A model generated the notes under the pieces. It ran no database searches, was not told the DNA's origin, and worked only from the letters and a program-made list of their open reading frames with translations. 64,000 nt of DNA from Brachypodius melanocephalos (lineage: Eukaryota > Chordata > Aves > Passeriformes > Pycnonotidae), in assembly GCA_013398615.1 (NCBI GenBank), contig VZSR01001854.1, positions 9,127,053-9,191,052 on the forward strand, given 5' to 3'. The position numbers and the translations under genes are program-made. The first letter of the stretch is position 1, and every line of letters starts with the position of its first letter. Of this stretch, positions 1 through 14,429 are shown in pieces.

Positions 1-3000
1 AGGAAAACCAAACTTCTAATAGCAGACTACATTATGATGTCTATTAAAGCCGTGTAATTCCTGTGTTAATATCTGTTTTGTTCTGAAAATCTAGTCTTTC
101 AAGAGCTAAATAAAGTATTCATAATATTTCCTTGCCCTAATACTTGGAAATGTTGGTAAATGATAGAAATATTCCCTTGTGTAGATCATACTGCTAGCTG
201 CTAAACCCTGAAAATCTCCTAAATCTTTACTCTTAAGAAAAGTAGTATTGTACTTAAAGCAGTAAGACTTTAACTGTAATCTTCCTTCACTTATCCCTCA
301 CATGGCCCCAGGTTGTACCATGACAACTTACTGTATTGGGAAAAGTGAAATAAATAAATTAGTATACTTCTGTCTATGCCCAAATACTATATTGAGGCAA
401 TTGTCAGCAAAAAATACCTATAGATGGTCAGTCTTTAACTGATTGAGTAAAACTTGTGGCAGCTTTGGTAAAATAGATTTGTAGGTGCCTGCATTTCAAG
501 AAATTAAGAGGAAAAAGAGAAATATTATTACAAGCTAAGTGAATTTTTCTGAACTTGACTTTTAAAGTTTTATCTTAGGTGCAAGCAAAAACACAACTAA
601 ATATTTGGTCTGAACTAGCCTGTCTCAAGTGCAAATACTGATTCTTTCAAATATCCACATTTCTCCTTGTCTCTGATCTAATGTGCAAACACATTTCCTG
701 CCAAATTACTTTCTGTTTAGCATCTGATTACCAATGGTCCTTTCTGTATCAAATCGATTACTGATCAGGGGTATAGGTTGGCAAAAATCTGTAGAAATCC
801 ACCTAGGAAACCTTGCTGTGAGCATGCAGGTGGGAAGTCTGAGTGCTGGAATAGCTATTTCTTTCATTAATATTTAAGTACTGTCTTAGAGGCTGTTGTA
901 GCTATACAAAGTAAGTAGCTAAAGCTATAATTTCAATTCTAAAATACAAATGCAGTTTCAGGAGAAACTGCTATCAAACCTGAAGCATGTATACAAGCCA
1001 GGTTATGTTCCCTATCTTCTGCAAATATTTTTTCCTGCTGTTTCCTACCGTTTTCCTTTTCTTGCTGTTTCCCATCCCTATTTCTCCTGTTTGCTTATGA
1101 CTTGGGGGTATAATTTCAATCCAGTAAGCATCTCCTATAAAATAATCTCCAGCATTCTGTGGCTGCAGAGGTGGTGACACTGGAACTGAGCTAGCCTGCC
1201 TCTAAAAGATAAAGTTTAAATGAAAGAAATACTGGCTTCTAGTAATTGCCAGGTCAGGCCAAAAGTATCAGGAAGTTGTTTCAGTTGTTAAATGCTGTAT
1301 TTATAAGTACAGATGGGGGAGATTGCTTTTTTTGTTCCTTTGGACTGCCTTAACAAGCTGCCTATTTTCCTGCATCCCAGACCCCACTCTTCTGAATGCT
1401 TTTGAAGAAGTACGAGACTGTTGCTTTCATGTTTCATTTCCCCCTCCTGCCCTGTATTGGCTGAGAAGAAAAATGGATTTCCTAATGAGCTAAAGTGAGA
1501 AGGAAAAGGTAAAATACGATTCAGGAACCAATCTTGGTGTCTGTCAAACTTAGTAAAATCATTTTAAAGTGGCCTCATGTGTGGATGCATGCAGATACCA
1601 AATTACTGTTTTGCTCAATGCTTGCTTTTTTGGGTCACCAGGTTTGGAACACTGTAGATTTTATCCTTGAAATGAGTCTCTAAGCCAGATGCAGAAGTTG
1701 TGTACTAAGTGTAATGGAGTTGGTAATTATACTGTAGCACAGTATAATTAATAACACAGAGTTATTTAAGTTCCACATGTGAGCAAGAGGTGAGGTACTG
1801 AAAAGGAGCTTTTTATTTTGCAGGATTATTTTTATTTCCTTGTTGTAAATACAGCCCTGGATCCATCAAGAAAGATGCTCACAGTGGGGTTCTTCCATGT
1901 TTTCAAAGTCTGCTCTCTCCCACTGTTTCCTAAACAGCTATTCTTTGAGGTCTTTCTTGAGCACCTGTGCAAGAAAAAGGAAAAGCTGGTTTGGGATTTA
2001 GTTTCCTCTTCAGTGGGGAATGGGAATGACAGGATGGGAGGGGGGATTAGTCCTTCTCACTCTGGCACTAGTGAAAATACGCTTCTCCATGAAAGAAATT
2101 TGTTCTGCTTTCAAGTCAGTGGAAGGACTAATGATATGGAGGAGTTGACTAGTGATGTGTAACACCATGCAAATGTCTGTATTTTAATCTTTATACTGAA
2201 AGCAATTAGTGCCTTCTGTCTTGTCTTCTAAGGAGACATTTTTCTGCCACCTGCTGTGGATATTGTTCCCAACATATCCCAAGTACACACAGTACTTCAT
2301 CCTAACATAAAGACCTTTGGTCTGAGCATGGTCCCTGCAGGCATAAATTCCAGTATGTCCAACTCTACCTTACAGAAGAGGGTGTGAACAGGACTAACAA
2401 TGTTCTGAAGGAAGCAAATTTCCAAAGGAGTGAGTTTTCAGTGTCTTTCAGGTGTTTGTTTTCTGTTTTGTGGCGATAGCTTATGCCAGTCTGATGGTTT
2501 AAAGTTTTCTGGGACCATTAGACCCAGGAAAGAAACTTTTTCATACCAGTTTTGAGGAAAAATAATCTGAAGTAAAAGACAATAAGAGGCACTACAATGC
2601 AAAGTGTACTAGTGGTGCTTCTGGCACACTGTTGTGCTTTAGCCAAATAGATGGATGCTTGCTGCTTGTCACTTGTTTAGTGACAATCCCTCTGTTCCCT
2701 CCACCTCTTCCTTCTCCATTAGAATAATTGTGGAATTTTTATTTTGCTGTTTGATAAAGATATCAGGAACAGTTCTCTCTGAACCTCTTTTGAAACAATT
2801 CTACTACATATCTGTGTCTAGGGGGGATAGAAGTGATTTTACCCATGTATAGATATACTACTTTTGGTTTTCTTAAAAAGTGAACTTCTGCAGTGAAGAA
2901 GGCTTCCTCTGAAAACCTTGCTTCCTTTTTTCTAGTACAAATTCCAAATAATTCTATATTGAGTTTAAAACCTCAGCTGGGCCTAAGTTCAAGCAGGTTT

Positions 3001-3990
3001 ATGAAACTGTCTTTGTCATACAAAAAGCTTTAGGCAAGATTTTACAGTGTTTAAACTTCCCCCACAACGGGGAAAGAAGAAGGAATTCAGAAAATCTAAT
3101 TGCCTTAGCAAAAACTGAGCAGCCAAGGAGTACTTTGGAGTTAAAGCAATCAAAGAAAGATAACCCTTTTTCTTAAAGAACCATAGACCCTGTGCTGATG
3201 GGAACTAGTGAAAAGTTTAATATAGTTTTTGCTGGGTTTTCTGCTTAGACCGGTTTTCAGCCATCTTCTTCCTTTTCCTGCATTTTCTGTAGTGACACAT
3301 GATTCAACTGTTCTTGATGATTATTTTTTTGAATGCTACTTTCTCATGCATTTCAATATATGTTTTAAATATATACTACATTTGTAATATTTCATCTGAG
3401 AGTGTTAGTGCCCATTTGTGCATGGAAAACATGCTTGTCCCAGGCTCTGAAACATTTGTTTTTGTTATAACCTGTAAATATTTCCACTTGGTATTTTACT
3501 GGGAGTAGTTTGCCAGTCTTTAGACATTATGTACCTTTGTCTAGGACTCCTAGCAAGCTCTATGTCAGAGAAATCACTCATTCCTGGAAGGTTCCAGTGG
3601 CCTCAAAGTTACAAGGAGCAGATTTCATGTGTTTAAGGTCAGGAAAGCAAGGTCAGAAAGGAAACAAACAAACTTTAGCTTAGTTTCCAAATTGCTACTG
3701 ATATGACTATAGCATGGTGCTGGGGAAAGGTGGCATACTTACAGAAGAGGCATCTTGCAGGTATCTGCCAGCTCATTGTTCCTGCCTGTAGCACCCAGCC
3801 CAGTGGAACACAGGAATAGAGCTATCCTTCCAGGCACAACAGAGAAACACTCAAGTTGCTCTTAAAAATGTCAACTGGGTTGTTGCACGTGAGGATGCAC
3901 CCAGCAGTATCCATGTTTGGATAGTGGTGTGTTGTAGGCATTTATTCTCCATCTGGCAAGGAAGACAAGCGACTGCCTAAAGCCCTTCCT
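1..3990. other. Anonymous AT-rich non-coding DNA
   Basis: I see no gene, RNA gene or recognisable transposable element here. Open frames are short (114 codons at most, 1,818-2,162 plus) and none of the predicted peptides resembles a known family. There is no clear exon with paired splice sites. The composition matches most of the window. It is probably intergenic or intronic; conserved regulatory elements cannot be excluded from one sequence. Confidence 0.6.
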
Positions 3991-5160
3991 ACAACCCAGG
4001 CTTTGGGAAGGCTCACTGGGCAGCAGACAGGAGTCTGCCCCAATGGACCGAATGCTGTTATTGGGGTCCTCAGTCCTGTAAGAGTAATGACTTCAGCCTC
4101 TTGCTGCTACCTGACAAATCACTGCTGTAGGTTATTCTCATTGAACTTGGCTTGCTGGCCACTATGGAAGCTTCTTTGCTTCTGCAGAAGGGGCAGGGAG
4201 CACTGACACCTCATGCAGTCTTGGTTATGCCATGTTTCCCTTCAGGTTCTGTACCACTTTCCCACTGAAACTTTACTCCAGGCTCTTGATCATGGCTGGG
4301 AGAGTTACCAGCTGTACCAGCTCTCCTGTATATGTGCTCTAAGCTCTGTCTGGGCATCCTGTAGGAGCTCCTCCCGGCCTGGAGCCAGGTATGTGTGCTC
4401 AGCAGTGGGTGTGTGGCCATCCCACTGTGCTCCAGGAGCTGGCATTAGCTGGGAGCACTGCTGTGCTGCTGCCTGGTAGACACACAGTCCAGAGGGGAAG
4501 ACTATAATTCTTCTTCCTCTGGGGCCCTTCAATTAGTAGAAGTGATGCAGAGAGGATGCAATCAGTTTTCCCAATTAAAACTAATTTGAAGCCATTATAA
4601 CAACTTCTGCAAAAAAATTCTGATTGCTCTTCAGGATGTACATGAGTGTCCTGTTTCCTAGGAAGGTCACTAAATTGAGACCTTTGTCTCAATTTCTTTC
4701 TTTGTCTCTCTGACCATTGATTTAATAACTCTATTCCCCTCTGAGCATCATCTATGGATACAAGTTTCATACTGCTCCCTTGGAGATGGCTGATTGCCAC
4801 CTGTTTTTCAAATCAGACGGCAGAGAGGATTGCCTTACAGAACTAGAGCTAAAAAATCAAGCTGCTGCCAGAGGCATAGCAAAACATCTCGTCATGTGTG
4901 GATATTCCCTTTTATTGTGGCTGAAATCAGGACACTCTTCCATCACACAGCCTATCTTCCCACAACCCAGCTGCACCTCTGCACTAACAGTGGCTTTTGA
5001 GAGGAGCTGTCATGAATGGGCCCCCACATGGGGTCTGTTCCCCTATCAGCCCAGTTCTCTGCAGCTCTGCCTGTTTCCCTGTGTTCCAGACTGAACTCAT
5101 TTGCTTTGCCGTGAATTCTTAGCTCTGCGGATAGACACATGTGATTATGCATGGCACATA
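3990..5160. other. Slightly GC-richer block, no gene recognised
   Basis: This block has more G and C than its surroundings, and several overlapping frames stay open on both strands, the longest being 133 codons on the minus strand (4,399-4,800). Such overlaps are expected where stop codons become rarer. I recognise none of the peptides and see no paired splice sites. It could be an eroded repeat or simply local composition. Confidence 0.4.
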
Positions 5161-7018
5161 GCTTAGGTTATATGCAGAAATGTGAACTCCTGCTGCTGTC
5201 ATGATTCCTCAGATTAAATGTTCAGCAATCCAATTAAAGCATATGTCCACACAGCTTGCAATTTCAAGATTACAAACTCTGTTCACAGATAGAGAAACCT
5301 AATGCACAATACCATCCACTCCTGTAAACATTAAACATCTGAAAATGTTTGTGTAGCTGTCTAACAGAACTGTAAATCTGAACTTCCCAGATTTCACTCT
5401 AGCTGCCAGTAAGTAATTTATTGTGAATGTGACTGAATTTAGATCCTGGTTATTATGACTGGTGTGTAGGGAGGGATGATAAAAGGGGAGATTATTCCCC
5501 TGTTGTCTTGAGAACAGTGGATGCTGCTAGAAGCAGTGACAAATGTGAACATTTCAAAAAGCAAAGCAAACCTTGCTATGCAGTGCATACCTGCTGAGTG
5601 TCACTAAAGTAACAGAGCTGTCCATCCACACGCTGGTTCTTTTGCACCCTCCTGGCTGCTGAGTATGACAGGCTTGTATCTCTTCCACTCCCAAACTTTG
5701 TGATAAAGGCGCTGCAGTAGCTTTTGTGGGTTGTAAGGTGCCAAACAGGAGTTAGAATGCAAATTTTATCAAGGCTCACTATAAGTCATCACTATCAGAT
5801 GCTGAAAAGTCTGAATGTTATTTCCTGCTGTTGTTAGAAACAGTATGGCAAAACCGATGTAAATAAAAACTTTCATTTGAGCTTGATGAGAACCCCAGTT
5901 TAGTGAATCCATCCATCAATTCCCTACCACTTTTATGCCTTTGCAGAAGCATCATCTGTGTAGATAGCTCACTAGTTCCTTGTTGCTGTATTTACCCTGT
6001 GCTGCAGCCTCATGGAACTGCCACCACACTGTCTGTGGGTGCTGGATTCCTGACACAGCAGCATCACAGACCTGCAGGCTGGAGTTCTGACTTGATTGCC
6101 TGCCTTCCCTCTAAGGAGAAAGTTTATAGCCTGCTGCCTATTTGTAACATGGCAGTTTAGAAATGCCAGAGACTGGAAATTGGACCAAATGTGCCATTCA
6201 TAGAGTTACAAATGGGAATCATTTAATGGTAAAAACATCTCCTGCTTTTCCTCCACTCTCTCTTTTCTAAAGGTCAAGGTATTTGTATAGAAACATCAAG
6301 CCAGCTGTAGAGAGGTTGCAAGACCATTCCAGCTCCGCTATGATGGGATTTTTATCTCCCACCCTAAAAGGGAATGTCAGTCATAATTAGTGTTACACAT
6401 AAATTTCTCACTGGGATTCAGGTTTCACATGATTAGGAACTAAACTATGTAAAGTGCTGCTCTTCTGACTCTGTAGTTTCAATTAACAGATTCAGCGATG
6501 AAAAACCACAGTGAGAGATAATGGCTGAGGTCAGAGAGGTTATCTTTTTTTATAGCAGTTGTCATCTTAAATGAGAAAACACACACGAAAGAGGGTTTCA
6601 CTAACCTGTCTAAGGAAATGGCTGCTGCAGATAGTGTGTCAGCAGGAAAAACGTGATCAGGACAAAATCCTTCCCACAGCTTTGGTCACCGCTATAATCA
6701 TCCTAATCCCCAGTGGGTATGGTGATGATATGCAGCACAAGCCTGCTGTAGCCTAGCTCTGTTTCATTGGTGAAGCATGTAAGATTATTACTGGTCTGAT
6801 CAGTGCTCTTGCCTGTCAAGAAACCCTTGTTACTATAGACCAAAACATAAGAAAGCCAGAAGATGAAATAAATACTGCACAGTGCTGGGCAGAGACAGAA
6901 ATCCACCACCGTAGTCCAGGAAAGTGACCCTGGATTTCTTCCTTTTCTTTCATAGGGTCTTAGACCTTCAGAATCCCATCCTAAGAAATATTCGAGGGAC
7001 AGTATATACAAAAGAGAG

Positions 7019-7076
7019 AAAAAAAACGACAACAAAACAAACAAACAAAAACAAACAAACAAACAAAACCCCAAAC
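7019..7076. repeat. (AAAC)n simple repeat
   Basis: A-rich microsatellite built mainly of AAAC units with a few interruptions. Such tracts often grow from the poly(A) or A-rich tails of retroelements, but I see no element body directly upstream. The length is likely to vary between individuals. Confidence 0.85.
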
Positions 7077-8457
7077 CCTCCAAACCCCTTCAATTATAGG
7101 GGCAGCATTAGCATTGGAAAAATAGATCTGCCTGGGGCAGGAGACTATCAGCAGTGGCAAGGCACATGGGCACGCTCCATGCTTGGTCTGTGTGGATTTT
7201 GGGGAGCTGTGTGGGGTGACTGCCACCAAGAGATATTATTATGAAACTGACTCACTGTTGGAAATGCTGAAAATGATGAAATGATAGAAAAATCTATCTA
7301 GAAAGGCCTTATCTTGTGGAGGAACAAATGCATTCTACTTCCCATGGCTGTCTTCACAGTATGGTGTTCTATAAAGAAAGGGTCAGGAACATCTTCCTGC
7401 CATTTCTCCTTCAGGAGACCGGGAGTGTGCTGGCTGGAGGGAAGGGATATTTGTATCTTCCAGGAGTTGCTTGATCTAAGTGTATGAGTTAAAAGGCTGT
7501 GCAAGTACATCATACAGATAATGGTGTCTGCATGCTCTTTGTAAAGGTCTTAGACCAGCAGGGAAGAGTTGGGAGTAGGTTCTTGTTCAATGGACTCCTC
7601 ACTACACACACAAGGAGGCTTTGGATACCTCTGCCTTGAAAAATCACTTGCAGGTTGAATGTTAGAATGAGGAGGGGCAGAAGAGTAATAAACAATCCCA
7701 TTTTCCCTCAACTTTTTATTCACTGATGCACAGTGATCTTCATCAATGTCACAGAGTGACTTTTGTGTATGCAGATAGCTCAGAACTTTGGCTGTTCACA
7801 TCTTTCAGTATGAGAGCTCATTTGCATCTATAGCTGTTCACCTTGGTGATTGTTCTCTGTCACATGCTTGGAGTGGTCTGCAGCTCCCAGTCTGCATCAC
7901 CTGGCTCCTCTGGCTGATGTTCAGTCTATCTCCAGGCAGAATGCCTATGAAATGAAAGATCTCTCTGCTTTCCACAAGGATATGCAACTGTTGTGTTCAG
8001 AAGACAGATGAGTTTTGATTTCACTTTTGATTTTTAATGACAACAAATAATTGAATAAGAAAAATTATTTTAAAAACCTGTGATTTCTTACAATTTAAGG
8101 CAAGTACTAAACTGCTGCCTTTCAGCTTGTCTCTGGTTGTACTGGTCCTTACTGGATGGTTGAACCTGGTTACCAGCTGTTCTTGAAAGACTGTCAGCTC
8201 TCAAAGCAGACCCCTAGAACTTCTTCCCCTTCATTCTGTGGGAATCAACCAGATATCTCTGGAGATAGTGAGAACTGGATGGATTTTCTTCCTAAATCTG
8301 AGTTTTTGTATGGTAATGTAGGGAGAGTGGAGAGTGTTAAAACAAAATTACTTAATCACAGCCTTCCTGACTGTTATGAAGGGTCAACCATAATACGGGA
8401 GAGCAGATCTGAAGTTACAGGTAGAGAGAGCAGCGTTCATTTGAAAGTAACATCATT

Positions 8458-8490
8458 AAAAGAAAAAAGAAAAAAAAAAAAAGAGAAAAA
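8458..8490. repeat. A-rich tract
   Basis: Adenine run broken by a few guanines. It lies at the end of a 113-codon plus-strand open frame and codes for the lysine-rich end of that frame, which suggests the frame is fortuitous. Confidence 0.8.
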
Positions 8491-9453
8491 GCATTAAACA
8501 TCTGAAATACATTTTAGAAAGGTAGAAGTAAATGTGAGTTCTAGTACTTTTGCAAGGAGTTGTATTAAACAAACGCTTTCAAGCAGACAGCATAATGGCC
8601 TATTAGAGAAACACGATGTCACTCGTAGGTGGCTAGAAGTACAAAGTAGGAAGATGATAGCATCACTAAATGCTTTTTCCAAATTGCAGGGATGGGTGTT
8701 CACTGAAATATTTGCTGGCTGAGTAAAGATACAAGTGCAGATAGATGGGGGCAGGAGGAGACAAACAGTCATTTCCCCAAAAGGCTGTCTCCTGTCCCTT
8801 CATCTTTATTCTGACTCAAGCATCCAAAATTAAAGTGGGTTCTTTAGTGAGGCTTTAACATCATTCAGCTATGAATAGATACCCAATGACAATAGAGGAG
8901 TGTCCATGTTTGTTTCTCTCTCCCTTTAAAGCGGTGTCCACAGTGCTACAATATTGCTGTCATTTTGGGGGAGGAAAAGAAAATCAGCAACAAATTCTGT
9001 TTTCTGGAGTATGGGGGAATTTTTTAGATGTTTTATTTTGGTGGCACTATAGAAAATTAGGCATATCTATAAGGTGTGCTGCAAAATGCAGTGTAGGTTG
9101 GGGATCTCTATGCTAATTTTAAAGGACTCAGCTTGAAAAATCAGGAGTTATCTAGCTGTCACTGTAAAGTGCTCTGCACTGACTCATATTGTCATGTTAT
9201 TCAGGCAAACTACTCATCAAGAGTTAAATCAGTAAGTGCATCGCCTTAGCAACCAGAATATTAACACACTGCAGCAGCAAAGTATAGCCAGTTTATACTT
9301 TGATTTCAGGCACAGGAGTTTGAGATGTTGATATATGTGCTGTAGTGCTGTGCAGGATTGGGATAAAAAGTAAAGGTAAAGCTAAAGAAGCACCAAATGT
9401 AATATTCATTGTGTATCTAATGCTTAGGCAGTTCTGGTTACTGGAGTGATTTC

Positions 9454-9478
9454 AAAAAAAAAAAAAAAAAACAACAAA
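9454..9478. repeat. Poly(A) tract
   Basis: Eighteen consecutive adenines followed by a short A/C mixture. No retrocopy body could be recognised upstream, so this is listed only as a homopolymer. Confidence 0.9.
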
Positions 9479-10986
9479 CCAGTGAAAATAATGCATGAGA
9501 CAGAATATATGGGCAGATCACTCCATATTCTCTTTCCACTTCCTTGCCTAACCTTCGTTAATTTTACATTTCATTCCTTCATGAGCAAAACCTATCATGA
9601 ACTTTTTAGTGTCCCTTGTTTTTTTCCTGTCGTTCGTACATTTCATCCAATATGTAAAACATATTGCCTAAATGTAAAATGCTTTTAAAGTAGCAAAGAT
9701 GTAGCAAGTGGCAGATACCTGGCAGAGCATCATCTAAGAGAATAAACTGAGCCCTTAATATGACTGAAAGACGAAGTTTAGTTTTTAGATGACTCAGTAT
9801 TTTTCTACATATGAATCTGAAGTAGTGAGAAAACCACTATGAAATGCAACATTTATCATTATCAATCCAGGTCAGCCCTGATTCACCTTGTTTTATTGCT
9901 TGCTGCAGCTGTAGGTACACTTTACATTACTTCCTGAATCCCAGTGTGCCCCAAATGTACTTCAAATAAGACACTGTCTGAATTAAGAACAAACAACTGT
10001 ATTGCACCTCTGGACAGACTGTTCCTTCCCATGCACATGACCCATTACTATCATCTCCAGCCTTGGCACAGGAATGTGGATGTGACTGACTTCCACTCAT
10101 GTAGGATGCAGAGAGCTATTTTTACTTCAAACTGTTATCTTTAATTTTGAACTCAAATGCAAATCAAAATGGGTATGAGCGAAATCTAGAGCACCTTAAT
10201 GGCTGCTCTAAAGCCATAGAGAATAGCTTCATAGAACTCCTCTGATGATCAGCTGTGGGACAGCTTCATGTTTCAATTCTGTTTTGCCCAGGTCTTTAGA
10301 CTTATGTTGTAAAAAACTTACTCTGGAATTATATCATCATAACAAAAGTCTTCTTTTACCTCTATGAAACACCTCTTTGTTTGTACCGACATTATACATC
10401 TGAAGGCTGGGATCTGTAATTTCATTTAAAGAAAAATTAAAATGTGATTTAAATTTTTTTCTTACATTGTTTCTTGTTCACTCTAGTCTTAGATGCAAAA
10501 GGGAAGTCTTGAATTCTGTTGTTTGAAGTCTGACTTGGTCTATGCAATAGGGACCTAGACAAAAGCCCGCTTAAAATTATCTTGCACACTATGTTTATAT
10601 CATATATTTATGACTCTTAAAGAGGCCCTTTTGACAACCTCTTTAATATTGTGTTCTGGTGATACCCACAGAACTCCAGGCAGTTAGACAAACCTGTGTA
10701 AGATTGTCAGTGAGATGCAGATTGGCACACATAGAAGCAGATGGTAAACCAACCAGCAGTTCAGGGATACAGGCATCAGAAAATTACAGCAGTGGCAGAA
10801 ATTAAACACTTAGTGCTAGTGGGCCAGTTTCTTAAGTGGTGTGAATTTCTGTATGTGATGGACACTGTAGTGTGAAAAAAGGAGAAATGGGACTAGATAT
10901 TGCATGTTATAGTTGCTCTTTTAAAATTATCTGGTCTCTAGGCACTAAATTTCCTACAATAAACTCTCTCACAGGGGTTAAAATGT

Positions 10987-11066
10987 AAAAAAACCAAAAA
11001 ACAAAAACAACAAAAAAAACACGAACAAGAAAACCCAACAAAAAACCAGCAAGAAACTGAAACAAA
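10987..11066. repeat. A-rich low-complexity tract
   Basis: About 80 bases made mostly of A with scattered C, resembling a decayed (AAAAC)n tract. On the minus strand it is a T-rich tract that gives a phenylalanine-rich and cysteine-rich reading frame of no significance. Confidence 0.75.
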
Positions 11067-12185
11067 CCTAACCAAGTCTAAATTCTGAATTTTTTTTCTT
11101 TGAAAAATTTTGTCCCCTGCCACATTCTTTAACGTTTCCCCAAATATGACTTGCCACTTTGCTCTTGTGGGTAACACTGAATGTGTGACCCAGAGAGACT
11201 CACTTCTGGGAGGCTGAAGTCAGTAAGGAAGTCCTTGTGGTGTGTTAGAGGGGCACTTTGGTGGATGAAGAAATTACTGCCCCTACCAGCATAAAATGGC
11301 TGGAGGTCCATGCAGCTGGGTCAAGCTGAAAGTAAAAAAACTGTTTCATACAGGTTTTCCAATTCACCTGATTTTATGTCTTAGATAAGGCATCTGTTAC
11401 AACAAACGCTGCATTCTAAAAGTAACATAGGCAGATCCTGAAAGAAACATTTGACTTCTTCTGTTTTACTTTCTGTGTAGCTCTTCTCAGGAAAGAGGAC
11501 AGGGTAAGGAAACTCCTCTCGTGCCTCTCTAAGTAGTCAGGACCCCATCTTTCATTATTTTCTCTCTCAAAGAGATCTTTTTTTTTGCCTCATTTCTGCA
11601 TCATCAAAAAGAAAAGAAGGTCACAGTGCTGTCTGAATTCCTGTGAGTGCACATGGTGTACATGTCCTTTTTACCACATAGGGCAAAGCAGTATTTGGTG
11701 TTGATGGCCAGCATCTGTGTTTGTGATGCAAACTGCTGCCTTGTGTGACTCCTGTCAGGTATACTCCCCTGTTTCCATTCAAGTGAAAAAGGCTGGGGAG
11801 AAAAGATTGGGGATGGGGAGAAATGAGTGGGAGGAGGACACAGAGGAGTAAATCACATTTACTTGATTGTCAGGGTAGGGGGAAGGAATAGAAGTTTGAA
11901 GGAGTGGTTATTCAGATTTCAAGCTGTCTTTCTCGTCTATAACTCCAGAAGTAGTATGTGCCTTCAACTAGCTTGGATGCTTTGTCTAATGACATTCAGA
12001 CCACAATTTCAATGGAAATGCTCTGCTTTATACTAATCCTATAAAAATCTGGCTAAGACTAATTGAACTTGTTATTTTGGGTTCAGCAGAAAGAAAATAC
12101 CCAGACATTTTGGACTTAGCATAAAGCTGAACAACGCTACATTGTTGAATAAACAGGATAGTTCCTTCAAGCGTGATGCTGTTAA

Positions 12186-12217
12186 ATTTTTTTGTTTGTG
12201 TTTGTTTTTTTTTTTTG
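12186..12217. repeat. T-rich low-complexity tract
   Basis: A run of T with a few G interruptions, ending in an uninterrupted stretch of 12 T. It could be the reverse complement of a retroelement tail, but no element body is seen downstream. Confidence 0.8.
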
Positions 12218-14170
12218 GAAAAGAATTTCATTGATCTGAACAGCTTATTTTTTCTCTTTTCTCAACCAGTGCTCATTGGGTGGATACAGAAGACCTGTTC
12301 CACCATTTATGGAAAAGACAGAAATCTTAATTCTGGGGTTCTAAACAGCAGTTCTGCCCATGGCCTAGGAACAAGGGTCAGATTATGGACCAGCATAGCT
12401 GTGATTTTATTGGTTTCAGTTTTACAGAAGTATTAAAATAGAATGCTTTGTAGACCATCTACTTAACATGAGTGCTAGATTTGCTGAAATTACTGCCTGT
12501 TTCTGTTTCTTTTTATGACTTCCACAACTTGATATATGTGACATCTTTTCCTAATATGAATGTCTGGCTTGCAATGAACCCTGAAGATTTGAGTTCCATA
12601 CATTAACCCACATTCTGAGAGCAATAGCTCTTCCTGAAAGATTTCAAAGCCAACCACATGGCTAATTAGTAATTAAGAACTACTTATACTCCTGTAAATG
12701 TCTCTTAGATCCTTTGACAAAGACATGTGATAGCTGTCAGAAACTCCTTAGAAAGCAGTATCAATTTAGTAAACAATGCTGTTGGTTATTTCAAACAGTT
12801 CCAGTATTAGAAAGCCTTGGTAATTCCCTCCCATTCACAGATCCAGTATATGCTTTTCCATGTGGTGAGTTTGCTTTACAAAGAAATTGCTGAAGAAGCA
12901 TTAAGTGCTAAGTCTGTTTGAAATTAGTTCATCCTGATAAATGTTATCATGATGCCTCTTGATTGTGAACTAAAAGAAATGATGGGTCTATGTCAAGTAA
13001 ACTCTGCTGCTGCTAGCTGCCTGTAAATACTGAAAGATTCTTGGAGGAAAACGTGATGGAAAGGTGCAGAGAGCCCCCTTAATTTTTAAGGGATTTCATT
13101 ATTTTCCCTAGCAAGAAATGAGGAACATACTTTCTGCAGAAATAAGTATCAAATAACCACTTACTCAAAACCTAGGAATGCTTATAGTGGAAAAAAACCC
13201 AGTAGACCAGCTGAGTTGCATAGAAAAAATGATTATGGGTTAATCAGAATTAACAGGACATTTTGACTTTGCTTCCTAGGCTTTTATTTTTTTTCAGGGA
13301 TAGATCTACTCTGGAACTGTGGGTGTATATGACAAAGTTTTGTTTAAAAAGTATACCCCACTGAAATTCATAGGTCTAAGCTGAATCGTGGACTTCTGGT
13401 TACCAGTGGCATGGATTTATGAATTCCTTATCTTCATTTAATCACACAGAAAAAACCCTCCTAATCTGTGTCATTCTCAACTTCAGCTTTTCATCAGAAA
13501 CTAAGACTGATACAAAGAGCACAGAGATAAAAATCTTGAAATAATAATCTTTTGAGGGTTTGCCAGTAAGAATGGTTTCCACTCAGATTATCAGCTTTGC
13601 CAAACATGTTAATATGTTAGCTTAATATTTAATAAGAAGAGAATGCTTCTTTGCATGTTCTTTTATTGGAAAATTAGTTGCTTTGAAACATGATTTTGCT
13701 TGATACCTGTTCTTTTTGCAATATTTCCCCCAGTTTTATTAAAAATGTCAAGATACTCCATCTAATCAGGTGGCTGTTTCTAGCTGTGCTTTCGGAAAAA
13801 GCTCTGTTTTCACATCTATTTCTTCTTTTATCTCTGAAAACGTGCAGTTGCTGTCTAAAGTTCTCATGCATGCTGCATGGAATGTGTGTATCCAAAAGCT
13901 ACATTTATTAGTCCCAATAGGACACATTTGGAACCCAATAACCTTCAGAATTTCCCTAGCAAAAATTATTATAAAATTATTTACATGCACCTTTTGATGT
14001 TTACCATTGCTCTGATTCTCTTTTCTTTTCTATAGCATTAGGGAGATGTCTGTAGCTCCTCACTGCATGAAGAACAGAAACACTTAATCTTTTCTACAGT
14101 CCATCTGTGTAGCATTAGATATCTGCCTAGGCTGTGGGGAGCAATGCACAGCAGAGCAGAGAGCCAGCCT

Positions 14171-14429
14171 GAGCTGGATCAAAGATTTGTTTGGTCCAGC
14201 ATGCTGCCTCTGACAGTGCTAAAATGCCAGAGAACAAGAGCAGAACAAACTCAGCCTTCAAGGGCTTTGCAAGCAGCAGCACTGAGTACAGCAGGATGAT
14301 CACATCCTTTGACTGGCTGCTCATGCTGGGTTTGATGCACCCCAGGGTGGGGTTTGGTCTTTGAGCTGCCAGGGCACACACACGCCTCACTCAAACTGAG
14401 CCTGCTGCTGGTCCCTTTCTGAGTCCTAC
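14171..14429. other. Possible old repeat upstream of CR1
   Basis: This block directly precedes a CR1 3' fragment and is richer in G and C than the flanking DNA. A short stretch near 14,195-14,215 resembles a motif I associate with old vertebrate interspersed repeats (a 'ctgcctctgacagtg' type segment). It may be an older insertion or a diverged upstream part of the same CR1. I cannot decide without alignment. Confidence 0.25.

Larger units (their letters stand above)
5161..14170. other. Anonymous non-coding DNA with A- and T-rich tracts
   Basis: No gene or clear mobile element is visible. The stretch holds several simple tracts listed separately (about 7,019, 8,458, 9,454, 10,987 and 12,186). 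An open frame at 8,156-8,497 runs into an A-rich tract, which might hint at an old retrocopy tail, but its predicted product resembles nothing I know. The overlapping 60-75-codon frames at 13,670-13,997 lie on both strands and look like chance. Confidence 0.55.

Noticed and set aside
4399..4800. 133-codon minus-strand frame with a basic, glutamine-rich start
   Set aside because: No family recognised, no convincing splice sites, and overlapping open frames on the other strand.
8156..8497. 113-codon frame ending in an A-rich tract, considered as a processed retrocopy
   Set aside because: The frame reads into the A tract, so the tract is not a tail after a stop codon. The peptide resembles nothing I know and no target-site duplication was seen.
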